From Actinomycetota bacterium (GTDB taxonomy: Bacteria > Actinomycetota > Actinomycetes > Mycobacteriales > Micromonosporaceae): 10,493 nt of DNA. The stretch's first letter is position 1, and each line of letters starts with the position of its first letter. Location: contig VAXX01000100.1 in assembly GCA_005885115.1 (NCBI GenBank), positions 18,574-29,066 of the forward strand, read 5' to 3'. Below the pieces are notes generated by a model. The model was given only the letters and a program-made list of their open reading frames with translations. It ran no database searches and was not told where the DNA came from. The position numbers were made by a program, and so were the translations under genes. Positions 1 through 6,982 of this stretch are shown here, piece by piece.

Positions 1-557
1 TGGGTGAACATCTCCTGCACCGCGCGCAGCGACGAGTCGATGCTGCCGACCGAGGCGGCCAGTCCCTTCGGCTCGCCGGTGCTGCCCGAGGTGAACTTGA
101 GCGTGGTCACCGCCTCGGGCGGGTAGCTGACCGGCTCGGTCACCGCCGCGTCGAGGTCCCCGGCGAGGGCGGTGACCTCCTCGATCGGGCGCAGCCGGGG
201 CTCGGCTGCAAACAGCTGCGCCGCCTCCGGCCGGTCGGTGAACAGCAGGGTCAGCTCGTACCGGTCCAGCAGCGCCGGGTCGGCCGGGAACTTGCCCGGC
301 TCGAACCCGGCCGTCACCACCCCGCACCACAGCGCGGCCAGATCCAGCAGTACCCACTGGAGGCAGTTGGCGGCCAGGATGCCGATCCGGTCGCCGGGCC
401 GCACCCCGAGCCGGCGCAGCCCGGCCGCGACCCGGCCCGCCTGGGCGTACAGGTCGATCAGCTCGATGGTCGGGCCGCCGTCCAGCCTCGCGATCCGCAG
501 GTGGTGGCCCGGGGCCGGGGCGGTGCTGACGATCCGGTTGATGATCGAGTCGGTCAC
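1..557 (-). CDS. Acyl-AMP ligase (ANL superfamily), N-terminal part, runs off the left edge
   Basis: Only the first 185 codons are present. The GTG start at 557 overlaps the TGA of the NRPS gene in a GTGA, behind a G-rich ribosome-binding stretch (GGGGGT). The N-terminal half of an adenylate-forming enzyme is clear: an LxxxGVRPGDRIGI region at about residues 47-60 and the phosphate-binding A3 loop TSGSTGEPKG at residues 156-165. Family members activate a carboxylate with ATP and pass it to CoA or a carrier-protein thiol. As a stand-alone ligase at the end of a hydrazine-forming operon that also encodes a carrier without its own A domain, it is the best candidate for loading hydrazinoacetate, or a derivative, onto that carrier; this is inference. 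The substrate-binding core and the C-terminal lysine lie outside the window, so specificity cannot be read. A CoA ligase is the main alternative. Confidence 0.9.
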   Translation of the reverse strand, partial: MTDSIINRIVSTAPAPGHHLRIARLDGGPTIELIDLYAQAGRVAAGLRRLGVRPGDRIGILAANCLQWVLLDLAALWCGVVTAGFEPGKFPADPALLDRYELTLLFTDRPEAAQLFAAEPRLRPIEEVTALAGDLDAAVTEPVSYPPEAVTTLKFTSGSTGEPKGLAASVGSIDSSLRAVQEMFT

Positions 558-3500
558 GGCGTACCCCCGGTGGTCTGCGCGGCGGCGACCCGGGCGGCCA
601 TCGCCCGTACCGTCCGCACCTCGTAGAGCTGGTCCAGCGGGATGGTCACCCGGAACAGCTTGCGTACCTCGGCGAGCACCCGCGCCGCGGCCAGCGAGTC
701 GCCGCCGAGGTCGTGGAAGGCCACGTCGTGCGGTACGTCCCCGACCCGCAGCACGGTGGCCCAGACGGCGGCGAGCTGGCCGGCGAGCCCGTCCGGTACG
801 GCGGGCGCCGGCGCCGGTCCGGCCGCCGCCGGCCCGCTCGCCGGCGTGGCCGTGGTCAGCGCCGTCCGGTCCACCTTCCCGTTGCGGGTCAGCGGCAGGG
901 CGTCGTGCCACACCACGGCCGACGGGATCATGTAGTCGGGCAGGTGTACCCGCAACTGTGCGCGGATCTCCTCGATCCCCGGCCGGGCGTCCCCGGCGGC
1001 GGCCAGGTGTGCCACCAACCGGTCGCCCCGGGCGCCGTCCTGGCGTACCACCGCCGCCTGCTTCACCATGTCCAGCCCGACCAGCCGGGTCTCCACCTCG
1101 CCGGCCTCGATGCGGTACCCGTTGACCTTGATCTGGAAGTCGCTGCGCCCCAGGATCTCGATGTCCCCGTCGGGCAGGTACCGGCCGAGGTCACCGGTGC
1201 GGTACAGCCGCTCGCCGCGCCGCTCGTCGGTGCGGAACCGTTCATCTGTACGGGCCGGGTCACCCCAGTACCCGCGGGCCAGCCCCACCCCGGCGGCGCA
1301 GATCTCGCCGACGACCCAGTCGGGCAGGTCCCGGCCGGCGGCGTCGAGCACGTACGCCCGGTTGTTGGCGTTGGGCCGCCCGTACGGGATGCTCCGGCTG
1401 CCGTCGTCGGCCGCCTCGATCGGGTGCAGGATGTTCCAGATGGTCGTCTCGGTGGGGCCGCCCAGCGAGACGATCTCCAGGTCCGGCTTGACCCGCAGGA
1501 GCTGGCTGGGCAGCGCCGGCGGGATCCGGTCCCCGCTCATCATGACCAGCCGCAGCGCCGGGTCGGCCGACCGGTCGGCGTCGGGCAGCACGATCGCCGC
1601 TCCCGTGGTGAGCGCGCCGAAGACGTCGTACACCGACAGGTCGAAGTTGAACGCGCTGATGCCGAAGAACCGGTCGGTGGCGTCGATCCCGAAGCGCGCG
1701 GTGCAGTCGGCCACCACGTTGGCGACGCTGCGCTGGCTGACCATCACGCCCTTCGGGCTTCCGGTGGTCCCGGAGGTGTAGAGCACGTACGCGAGGTCGT
1801 CGAGGGTCGCGCCGGGCAGCGGGGCCAGGTCCACCGGCTCGACCGCCGGGTCGGTACCGCCGGGCAGCGGCAGCACCTCGACGCCGTCGGGCAGCCCGTC
1901 CAGCCCATCGACGTTGGTCAGTACGCACCGGACCTTGCCGTCGCGCAGCATGTACTCCCGCCGCGCCGCCGGCAGGGCCGCGTCGACCGGCAGGTACGCC
2001 CCACCGGCCAGCACGGTGGCCAGGATGCCGACGATCTGCTCGGGCCCTCGCGTCATGACCAGGCCGACCAGCTCGTCCCGGCCCACCGCGCGCTGCCGCA
2101 GCCAGGCCGCGATGTGGCTGGCCCGCCGGTGCAGCTCGCCGTAGCTCATGGTGGCGCCGCTGGCGATGACCGCCGGCGCCGCCGGCTGCCGCCGGGCCCG
2201 CGCCACGACCAGATCGGCCAGCAGCCGATCCGACCGGGGTACCGACGTGTCGTTGGCCGCCGCGCGCCGCTGCCGCTGCGCGGGGGGCAGCAGGTCGGGG
2301 GCCGGGTCGGTCCACGCCTCGCCGCCGCACAACCCGTCCAACAGCCGCTGGTACCCGGTGACGAGCGCGTCGAGCAGCCCGTCCGGGTACAGCTCGTCCA
2401 CCCCGTCGACCTGCACGACCAGCCCGCCGTGCTGCTCCATCGCGAAGACGTTCAGCCACACCTGCGGGGTCTGGCTGACCGTGTACGTCTCGCGGCCGAA
2501 CAGCTCCAGTGCCGAGCCGTCCACCCCCGGGTACCCGATGGCGCAGTTGAAGGTGTATGGCGCCCGCGCCCCGCTGCCCCGCCGGCCCAGCTCCCGCAGC
2601 ACCTCGACCCCGGAGAAGTGCCGGTTCTCGATGCCCCGGTGCAACCGCGCCTGTACCGCCCTGGCCCGCTGCTCGAAGCCCGCGTCCGCCTCGACGGCGA
2701 CCTCGACCAGCATGACGTCGGAGAACTGGCCGACCGCCTCGGCGATCCGGGGATGGATCGGCGGCCGGTGCGCGAACGTCGTGTTGAGGGTGAACCGGTC
2801 GCCGGCCCCCCAGCGGTGCAGTGTCTGCGCGTACGCGGTCAGCAGCAACGCCGGTGCGGTGATGCCGGCACCGGTGGCCCGGCGCCTCAGCTCGCCCCAC
2901 CGCTGCGCGTCGAGCCGGACCAGCCGCTGGGTGAACCGGGGGCGGGTGACCGCCGACGGGCTCGTCGCCAGTGGCAGGTCCGGCATCGGCGCGAGGTCAT
3001 CGAGCCGGTCCAGCCAGTACCGCTGGGACCGCTGCGCCGGCGCCCGGTCCCGGGCGCGGGCCAGCTCGGCGACGTACTCGCCGAAGGGCATCCCGGCCTC
3101 GTCCAGCGGCTCGCCGGCGTACGCCCGCCACCAGTCGCGGAAGAACAGGAACATGCTGATCCCGTCCAGCACCAGCCCGTCGTGGCTGACGTGCAGCACC
3201 ATCCGGTCCTCGGCGAGCACGCTGACCTCGGCCCGGACCAGGGGCGGCCGGTCGATCGGCAGCATCCGGTGCGAGCAGCGGTGCCGGTACGCCGCGAGGC
3301 TGTCCTGCCGGGCCCGCCCGGGCAGGGACCGCAGGTCGCGTACCCGGATGTGTACCGCCGCGTGGTCGTGGATGACCTGCCGGCCCTCGGCGGTGAACGA
3401 CGCGCGCAGCGCCGGGTGCCGGTCCACCACCGACTGGAGCGCCCGCTCCAGCCGGTCGACGTCCCACGCGCCCTCGATCTCGTGGTACACGTGGCTGGCG

Positions 3501-3739
3501 ACGTTGCCCAGCTCGACCAGCTCGCCGCGCCCGTACAGGTAGGCGCCCTGCAACGGGGTCAGCGCGAGGCCGGCCTGCCCGGTGAGGTGCGCGACCAGGT
3601 CGGGCTTGGCGGCCCGCAGGCGGGCCACCAGCTCGGCGTCCATCGCTTCGGTCGGTCCCTGCAACCGCAGGTCGCCGCCGGTGGCGGTGATGGTCAGCCC
3701 GCGCGCGCTCAGATCGCGTAGAAGCTCAACGACACTCAC
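554..3739 (-). CDS. NRPS module: TubC-type docking domain - heterocyclization (Cy) - adenylation (cysteine-type code, internally deleted) - PCP
   Basis: This 1061-residue protein starts at GTG 3739, overlapping the previous stop in a GTGA, with GGAGG 10 bases upstream. Residues 1-52 match the TubC N-terminal docking fold (VSVVELLRDLSARG, then KPDLVAHL). Residues 58-470 are a Cy domain: LTPLQGAYLYGR at 60-71, RHPALR at 107-112, D187xxxxD192xxS195 replacing HHxxxDG, and SQTPQVWLN at 422-430. Residues 500-960 are an A domain: A3 TSGTTGSPKG at 655-664, A5 GGPTET at 760-765, TGD at 848-850, A10 NGKVD at 953-957. The PCP has LGGDSL at 1011-1016 with Ser1015. The code reads D700 L701 Y704, gap, M733 S735 L759 I767 W768 K955, which resembles the cysteine code DLYN(L/M)S(L/M)IWK. 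About 38-40 residues, including the position-278 equivalent, are missing between DRSADP (722-727) and ALRLVMMSGD. Asn replaces the cyclodehydration residues at 398 and 430. Expected role: condense the upstream carrier-bound acid with cysteine. Confidence 0.93.
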   Translation of the reverse strand: MSVVELLRDLSARGLTITATGGDLRLQGPTEAMDAELVARLRAAKPDLVAHLTGQAGLALTPLQGAYLYGRGELVELGNVASHVYHEIEGAWDVDRLERALQSVVDRHPALRASFTAEGRQVIHDHAAVHIRVRDLRSLPGRARQDSLAAYRHRCSHRMLPIDRPPLVRAEVSVLAEDRMVLHVSHDGLVLDGISMFLFFRDWWRAYAGEPLDEAGMPFGEYVAELARARDRAPAQRSQRYWLDRLDDLAPMPDLPLATSPSAVTRPRFTQRLVRLDAQRWGELRRRATGAGITAPALLLTAYAQTLHRWGAGDRFTLNTTFAHRPPIHPRIAEAVGQFSDVMLVEVAVEADAGFEQRARAVQARLHRGIENRHFSGVEVLRELGRRGSGARAPYTFNCAIGYPGVDGSALELFGRETYTVSQTPQVWLNVFAMEQHGGLVVQVDGVDELYPDGLLDALVTGYQRLLDGLCGGEAWTDPAPDLLPPAQRQRRAAANDTSVPRSDRLLADLVVARARRQPAAPAVIASGATMSYGELHRRASHIAAWLRQRAVGRDELVGLVMTRGPEQIVGILATVLAGGAYLPVDAALPAARREYMLRDGKVRCVLTNVDGLDGLPDGVEVLPLPGGTDPAVEPVDLAPLPGATLDDLAYVLYTSGTTGSPKGVMVSQRSVANVVADCTARFGIDATDRFFGISAFNFDLSVYDVFGALTTGAAIVLPDADRSADPALRLVMMSGDRIPPALPSQLLRVKPDLEIVSLGGPTETTIWNILHPIEAADDGSRSIPYGRPNANNRAYVLDAAGRDLPDWVVGEICAAGVGLARGYWGDPARTDERFRTDERRGERLYRTGDLGRYLPDGDIEILGRSDFQIKVNGYRIEAGEVETRLVGLDMVKQAAVVRQDGARGDRLVAHLAAAGDARPGIEEIRAQLRVHLPDYMIPSAVVWHDALPLTRNGKVDRTALTTATPASGPAAAGPAPAPAVPDGLAGQLAAVWATVLRVGDVPHDVAFHDLGGDSLAAARVLAEVRKLFRVTIPLDQLYEVRTVRAMAARVAAAQTTGGTP

Positions 3740-4107
3740 GCCAGTGCCACCTCCGCGCGCTGCCCGACCATCGTCGCCAGTTCCGCGATGGTGGACCCGA
3801 GGAGATCCTCGACCGGTACCTCGACACCGGTGTGTTCGAGGATCTGGTACTGCAGGGTGACCGCGTGCAGGGAGGCCGCCCCGAGGGACACCAGGGTGGC
3901 GTTGTCGCCCGCCGGTTCGGCGTCCAGTTGCAGCGTGGCGGTCACCGTTTCGGCGAGCCACCGGGCCAGCTCGGTGTCCTTCGGCTCGTCCCGCTGGTCG
4001 GCGGTGTCCTTCGGCTCCTCCCGCTGGTCGGCGGTGTCCTTCGGCTCGTCCCGCTGGTCGGCGGTGACCTTCGGGTCGAGGAAGAACGTCCGGTCGGCGA
4101 GCGTGAC
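3736..4107 (-). CDS. Acyl/peptidyl carrier domain behind a decapeptide-repeat linker; start unresolved, probably the C-terminus of the upstream synthetase gene
   Basis: From 4107 down to the stop at 3736 this frame encodes 123 residues. They are a segment starting VTLADRTFF, then three copies of the charged decapeptide TADQR(D/E)EPKD, then a carrier domain from about residue 46. The 4'-phosphopantetheine site is in SLGAASLHAV, with Ser79 of this segment (codon 3871-3873); the residue before it is Ala rather than the common Asp. G/C third positions are near-universal here, so this is the real frame from 4107 onwards. No ATG, GTG or TTG occurs in frame before GTG 3945, which would cut off half of helix 1, although it does form a GTGA with the shifted stop of the synthetase. 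The best reading is that this is the C-terminus of a cupin-MetRS-carrier fusion separated by a frameshifting deletion at about 4105-4110. It probably carries the hydrazino acid and docks to the TubC domain of the next protein. Confidence 0.8.
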   Translation of the reverse strand, partial: VTLADRTFFLDPKVTADQRDEPKDTADQREEPKDTADQRDEPKDTELARWLAETVTATLQLDAEPAGDNATLVSLGAASLHAVTLQYQILEHTGVEVPVEDLLGSTIAELATMVGQRAEVALA

Positions 4108-5921
4108 AGCTTGGCCGCGGCAAGTTCCAGAGCGATGGCGGTACGGGCCTCGTCCCGCCAGGTCTCCGACGCGGCCACCCGCGCCTCCTGGGCGGCGAAG
4201 CGGCATACGTCGTCCACCAGGCCGTCCAGTTCCGCGCTGGCCTGGTTGAGGGAGAACCCGTCCGGCCCGAGCGCGCCGGACACCGCCGCCAGCCGGGTGT
4301 TGAGCCGGGCCAGGAACGCGGTGTGCTCCGGCGTCCAGTTGCCGGCGTCGGGGGCCCGGCCGCCGTACCGCTTGGCCACCCGCTGCCCGAGATCGTGCAG
4401 CCAGTCCTGCCAGGTGCCGATGAGCCGGTCCCGGACCGCGCTCTCGTACGCGCTGACCTCGAAGTTGGTCCGCCGCCCCTCCGAGCGGATCCGGGACAGG
4501 TAGTACCGCACCGCGTCGACGCTGTCCGGCGTCAGGATCTGCTTGCCCCAGATCGCGTGCCGCCGGCTGGTGCTGAACTTGGCGCCCTCCAGCAGCAGGA
4601 ACTCGTTGAGGTTGTAGTCGATGTCCGGTGCCCAGTCCGGGAACGCCAGCTTGTACAGGACCGGGTAGAGGATCGCGTGGTAGAAGCTGTTGTCGTAGCC
4701 GAAGAAGTGGACGATCTTCCAGTCCTGCTCGGGGGCGTCGGCGCGCCAGTCCCGCCCGAGCCGGCGCCCGAGTTCGGCGATGCCGTGCAGGAACCCGTAC
4801 GACATCTCCGGCCAGACCCAGATCACCTGGCCCGGCGTACCGTCCTCCACCGGCGGTACGCCCCAGGTCGCCGGGTGGGTCATCGCCACGTCCACGCCCG
4901 GCCGGCGGAACAGGCGCTCGGCCAGGTCGCGCAGGCGCGCCGGGACCCGGCCCAGGTGGTGGTGCAGCGCCACGTCCCCGGCGTACCGGTGCAGCGGCAG
5001 CATGTACCGGGTCACCGTGTCCACCCGCGGCGCGAGCTCCGAGTGCCGCATCGCCGGGTCGACCAGGTCGTGGCAGAAGTTCGGCTCGCCGCACTCCTCG
5101 CAGATGTTGCCGCCGGTACCGCCGCCGCAGGTCGGGCAGCCACCGGACACGTCGACCTCGTACAGGTACTCGCCGGCCGGTCCGACCAGGGCCGGGGCTT
5201 GCGCCGGGGCGACCGCGCCGGAGGCGACCAGCCGGGAGAAGAACGCCTGCAGCCCGGCCCGGTACGTCGGGTCGGCGTTGGTGACCGTGTACTGGTCCAG
5301 CGGGATGTCCATCATCCGCAACGTCTCGGCGATCTCGCCGCTGTAGTGCGCCGCGGTCTCCGCCGGGGTACGCCCCTCCCGCCGGGCGCACTCCACCACG
5401 TAGCTCTGGTAGTCGTCGCTACCGGTCAGGTGCCACGCCTGCGTGCCGTTGAGGCGCTGGAACCGGACGAAGACGTCGGCACCCAGGTACGGGCCGGACA
5501 GGTGGCCCAGGTGCAGGTCGCCGTTGGGCGTCGGGGGAGTGGAGAACACGAAGACCGGGCGGTCGCGCAGCCGGCCGCGTTCGACCTTGGCCGCCTGCTG
5601 GCCGGCCCGCTCGGGGTCGCGCCAGTACAGGGTGGCGAACAGCAGGTCCTCGTCGCCGGTGTTCTCGATGACGTGCGTCTCGAACGGCTCGAACTGGGCC
5701 ACCACGCCCGGGTACACCGGCTGGCGCCGGCCGTCGACGACCAGCTCGCCGGTGCCCTTGACGATCACGAAGGTCTCGGTCTCGTCGTGCTGGTGTGCAT
5801 CGGAGCGCCCGCCCGGTACGACCCGGCCCCAGCCGGCGCCGACGCCCAACCCGTCGATCGAACTCATGTCGATGCCGAACAGCTCATGCAGCGCGCCGGC
5901 GTCGTACGAACTGATGATCAT
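3942..5921 (-). CDS. Cupin-methionyl-tRNA-synthetase-like fusion, hydrazine (N-N bond) synthetase of the Spb40/Tri28 type, with aberrant C-terminus
   Basis: The ATG at 5921 overlaps the previous stop (ATGA) and has AAGGAG six bases upstream. Residues 1-110 are a cupin with metal ligands H43xH45, E49 and H83. Residues 120-605 are a class I synthetase fold: HxGH at H137-H140, a CxxC...CxxC zinc knuckle (C262, C265, C274, C277), KFSTS at 448-452, and a helical region like the MetRS anticodon-binding domain. In s56-p1, triacsin and related pathways such fusions join N6-hydroxylysine to an amino acid (glycine for hydrazinoacetate) through ATP-dependent activation and cupin-assisted rearrangement, making an N-N bond. 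The gene lies directly after the hydroxylase and FAD oxidase, as in those clusters. After L605 (ending at 4107) the frame leaves coding composition: TCA, CGT, TCT, CGA, AGG and ACA codons appear and the peptide becomes a PTSGTSRRTP-type repeat until a stop at 3942. The authentic end is therefore lost or shifted. A housekeeping MetRS is excluded by the cupin and context. Confidence 0.9.
   Translation of the reverse strand: MIISSYDAGALHELFGIDMSSIDGLGVGAGWGRVVPGGRSDAHQHDETETFVIVKGTGELVVDGRRQPVYPGVVAQFEPFETHVIENTGDEDLLFATLYWRDPERAGQQAAKVERGRLRDRPVFVFSTPPTPNGDLHLGHLSGPYLGADVFVRFQRLNGTQAWHLTGSDDYQSYVVECARREGRTPAETAAHYSGEIAETLRMMDIPLDQYTVTNADPTYRAGLQAFFSRLVASGAVAPAQAPALVGPAGEYLYEVDVSGGCPTCGGGTGGNICEECGEPNFCHDLVDPAMRHSELAPRVDTVTRYMLPLHRYAGDVALHHHLGRVPARLRDLAERLFRRPGVDVAMTHPATWGVPPVEDGTPGQVIWVWPEMSYGFLHGIAELGRRLGRDWRADAPEQDWKIVHFFGYDNSFYHAILYPVLYKLAFPDWAPDIDYNLNEFLLLEGAKFSTSRRHAIWGKQILTPDSVDAVRYYLSRIRSEGRRTNFEVSAYESAVRDRLIGTWQDWLHDLGQRVAKRYGGRAPDAGNWTPEHTAFLARLNTRLAAVSGALGPDGFSLNQASAELDGLVDDVCRFAAQEARVAASETWRDEARTAIALELAAAKLSRSPTGRSSSTRRSPPTSGTSRRTPPTSGRSRRTPPTSGTSRRTPSWPGGSPKR
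3974..4063 (-). repeat. Three tandem 30-bp units encoding a decapeptide linker repeat
   Basis: Units at 3974-4003, 4004-4033 and 4034-4063 each begin GTGTCCTTCGGCTC on the plus strand. Units 1 and 3 are identical and unit 2 differs at one base (Asp to Glu). A degenerate partial copy starts at 4064 (GTGACCTTCGGG). In the carrier frame on the minus strand each unit encodes TADQR(D/E)EPKD, a hydrophilic, highly charged stretch suited to a flexible linker between the synthetase and the carrier domain. Unit length is divisible by three, so copy number can change without breaking the frame. Confidence 0.92.
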
Positions 5922-6982
5922 CCTTGGCTCCTTGGACTGGGTGTCAGGTCGAGCAGGTCCACGGCCTCGGCGGCGATCGCCGGGCTCAGGCGGTAACCGG
6001 AACCGTTGGCGCCGCCGGCGAACACCACCCGCCGGTGCGGATCGAGCGCGCGGACCAGCGGCTGGCGGTCCGGGGTGTACGCGTCGCAGAAGACCCGGCC
6101 CGACGTGGCGCGCCCGGCGAGCGCCGGCGCGTACCGGGCCAGGATGTCCCGGGCCTGCGCCAGGTGCTCTCCGGCCAAGCCATCGGTGAGCGCGTCGGGG
6201 TCGACGTCCCACTCCTGGCAGGTGTAGCTGAACAGCCAGTGGCCGCGGTGGGCCAGCGGGAGCAGGAAGGCGTCCTCGTCGTGGAACACCACGCACGGGT
6301 CGTCGGGGCCGGGGCGCTCCTCGATGTGCAGGGCGACCACCTTCTTCACCCGTACGCCGTGCGGGGCGAGCAGTTCGCGCCAGGCCGGCGCGTGTACCCA
6401 CGGGCCCGGCGCGAGGACCACGCGGTCGGCGCGCAGTTCCCCGCCGGAGCCCAGCGCCAGCCGTACACCGTCGCGGCCGCAGTCCAGCGCCGTGACCGCG
6501 ATGCCCTCCCGGAACGCCACGGCGGGGCGCAGGGCCCGGGACAGGTACGCCGACAGGGCGTACACGTCGGCGTACTGGCACCCCTCCCCGGTCCACGCCA
6601 CCGAGCCGGCCGGGACCCGGATCCGCGCGTCGTCCAGCGTGGATACCGGGGTCAGCTTGGCGCTGACCAGGTACGCCTGGTCGACCTCGGCGGCCCGGTC
6701 GGTACCCGCGATGACGGTCATCGGCAGCGGATGGATCGGTACCGCCGGGTCGGCCTCACCCAGCCGGCGGAACCAGTCCTCGCTGTACCCGGTCATCCGC
6801 CGGACCCGGGTCGAGGCGCCACGCGGGAAGTGCAGCCCGGCCGAGCGCCGGGTCGCGCCGCTGCCCACCGCGTCGCGGTCGAGTACCACGACGTCGGTGT
6901 CGGCCGACCGGTCCCGGATCTCGCGCGCGACCAGGCAGCCGATGATGCCGGCGCCGACCACCGCGACCGTCGACCGGCTCAC
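5918..6982 (-). CDS. FAD-dependent amine/amino-acid oxidase of the DAO/glycine-oxidase family (Spb39/Tri27-like)
   Basis: A complete 354-residue frame starts at GTG 6982, overlapping the hydroxylase stop in a GTGA, and ends in an ATGA overlap with the synthetase gene. The N-terminal Rossmann motif is GAGIIG (G10, G12, G15). It is followed by VVVLDRD at 31-37, with Asp where many relatives have Glu for the ribose, and GSGATRRSAG at 40-49. The family's C-terminal FAD-binding signature is seen in YTPDRQPLV at 302-310 and FAGGANGSGYRLSPAIA at 321-337. In the hydrazinoacetate pathway this enzyme oxidises the lysine-glycine hydrazine adduct at the carbon next to nitrogen. The resulting hydrazone hydrolyses to hydrazinoacetic acid and 2-aminoadipate 6-semialdehyde. 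That role is assigned here from the neighbours. No deletion is apparent and G/C-ending codons run throughout. Sarcosine or glycine oxidase is the alternative if context is ignored. Confidence 0.9.
   Translation of the reverse strand: MSRSTVAVVGAGIIGCLVAREIRDRSADTDVVVLDRDAVGSGATRRSAGLHFPRGASTRVRRMTGYSEDWFRRLGEADPAVPIHPLPMTVIAGTDRAAEVDQAYLVSAKLTPVSTLDDARIRVPAGSVAWTGEGCQYADVYALSAYLSRALRPAVAFREGIAVTALDCGRDGVRLALGSGGELRADRVVLAPGPWVHAPAWRELLAPHGVRVKKVVALHIEERPGPDDPCVVFHDEDAFLLPLAHRGHWLFSYTCQEWDVDPDALTDGLAGEHLAQARDILARYAPALAGRATSGRVFCDAYTPDRQPLVRALDPHRRVVFAGGANGSGYRLSPAIAAEAVDLLDLTPSPRSQG

Noticed and set aside
713..3721. Very long open frame on the plus strand opposite the NRPS, about 1000 codons
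   Set aside because: It is an antisense shadow typical of GC-rich DNA: the peptide is low-complexity (V, G, P, R, Q rich), matches no family, and the minus strand carries clear NRPS motifs throughout.
3974..4074. CRISPR-like repeats
   Set aside because: Units are directly adjacent without spacers, are in coding sequence, and have a length divisible by three.
3942..5921. Housekeeping methionyl-tRNA synthetase
   Set aside because: The N-terminal cupin, the position between a DAO-like oxidase and an NRPS, and the overlap-coupled operon all point to the hydrazine synthetase branch.
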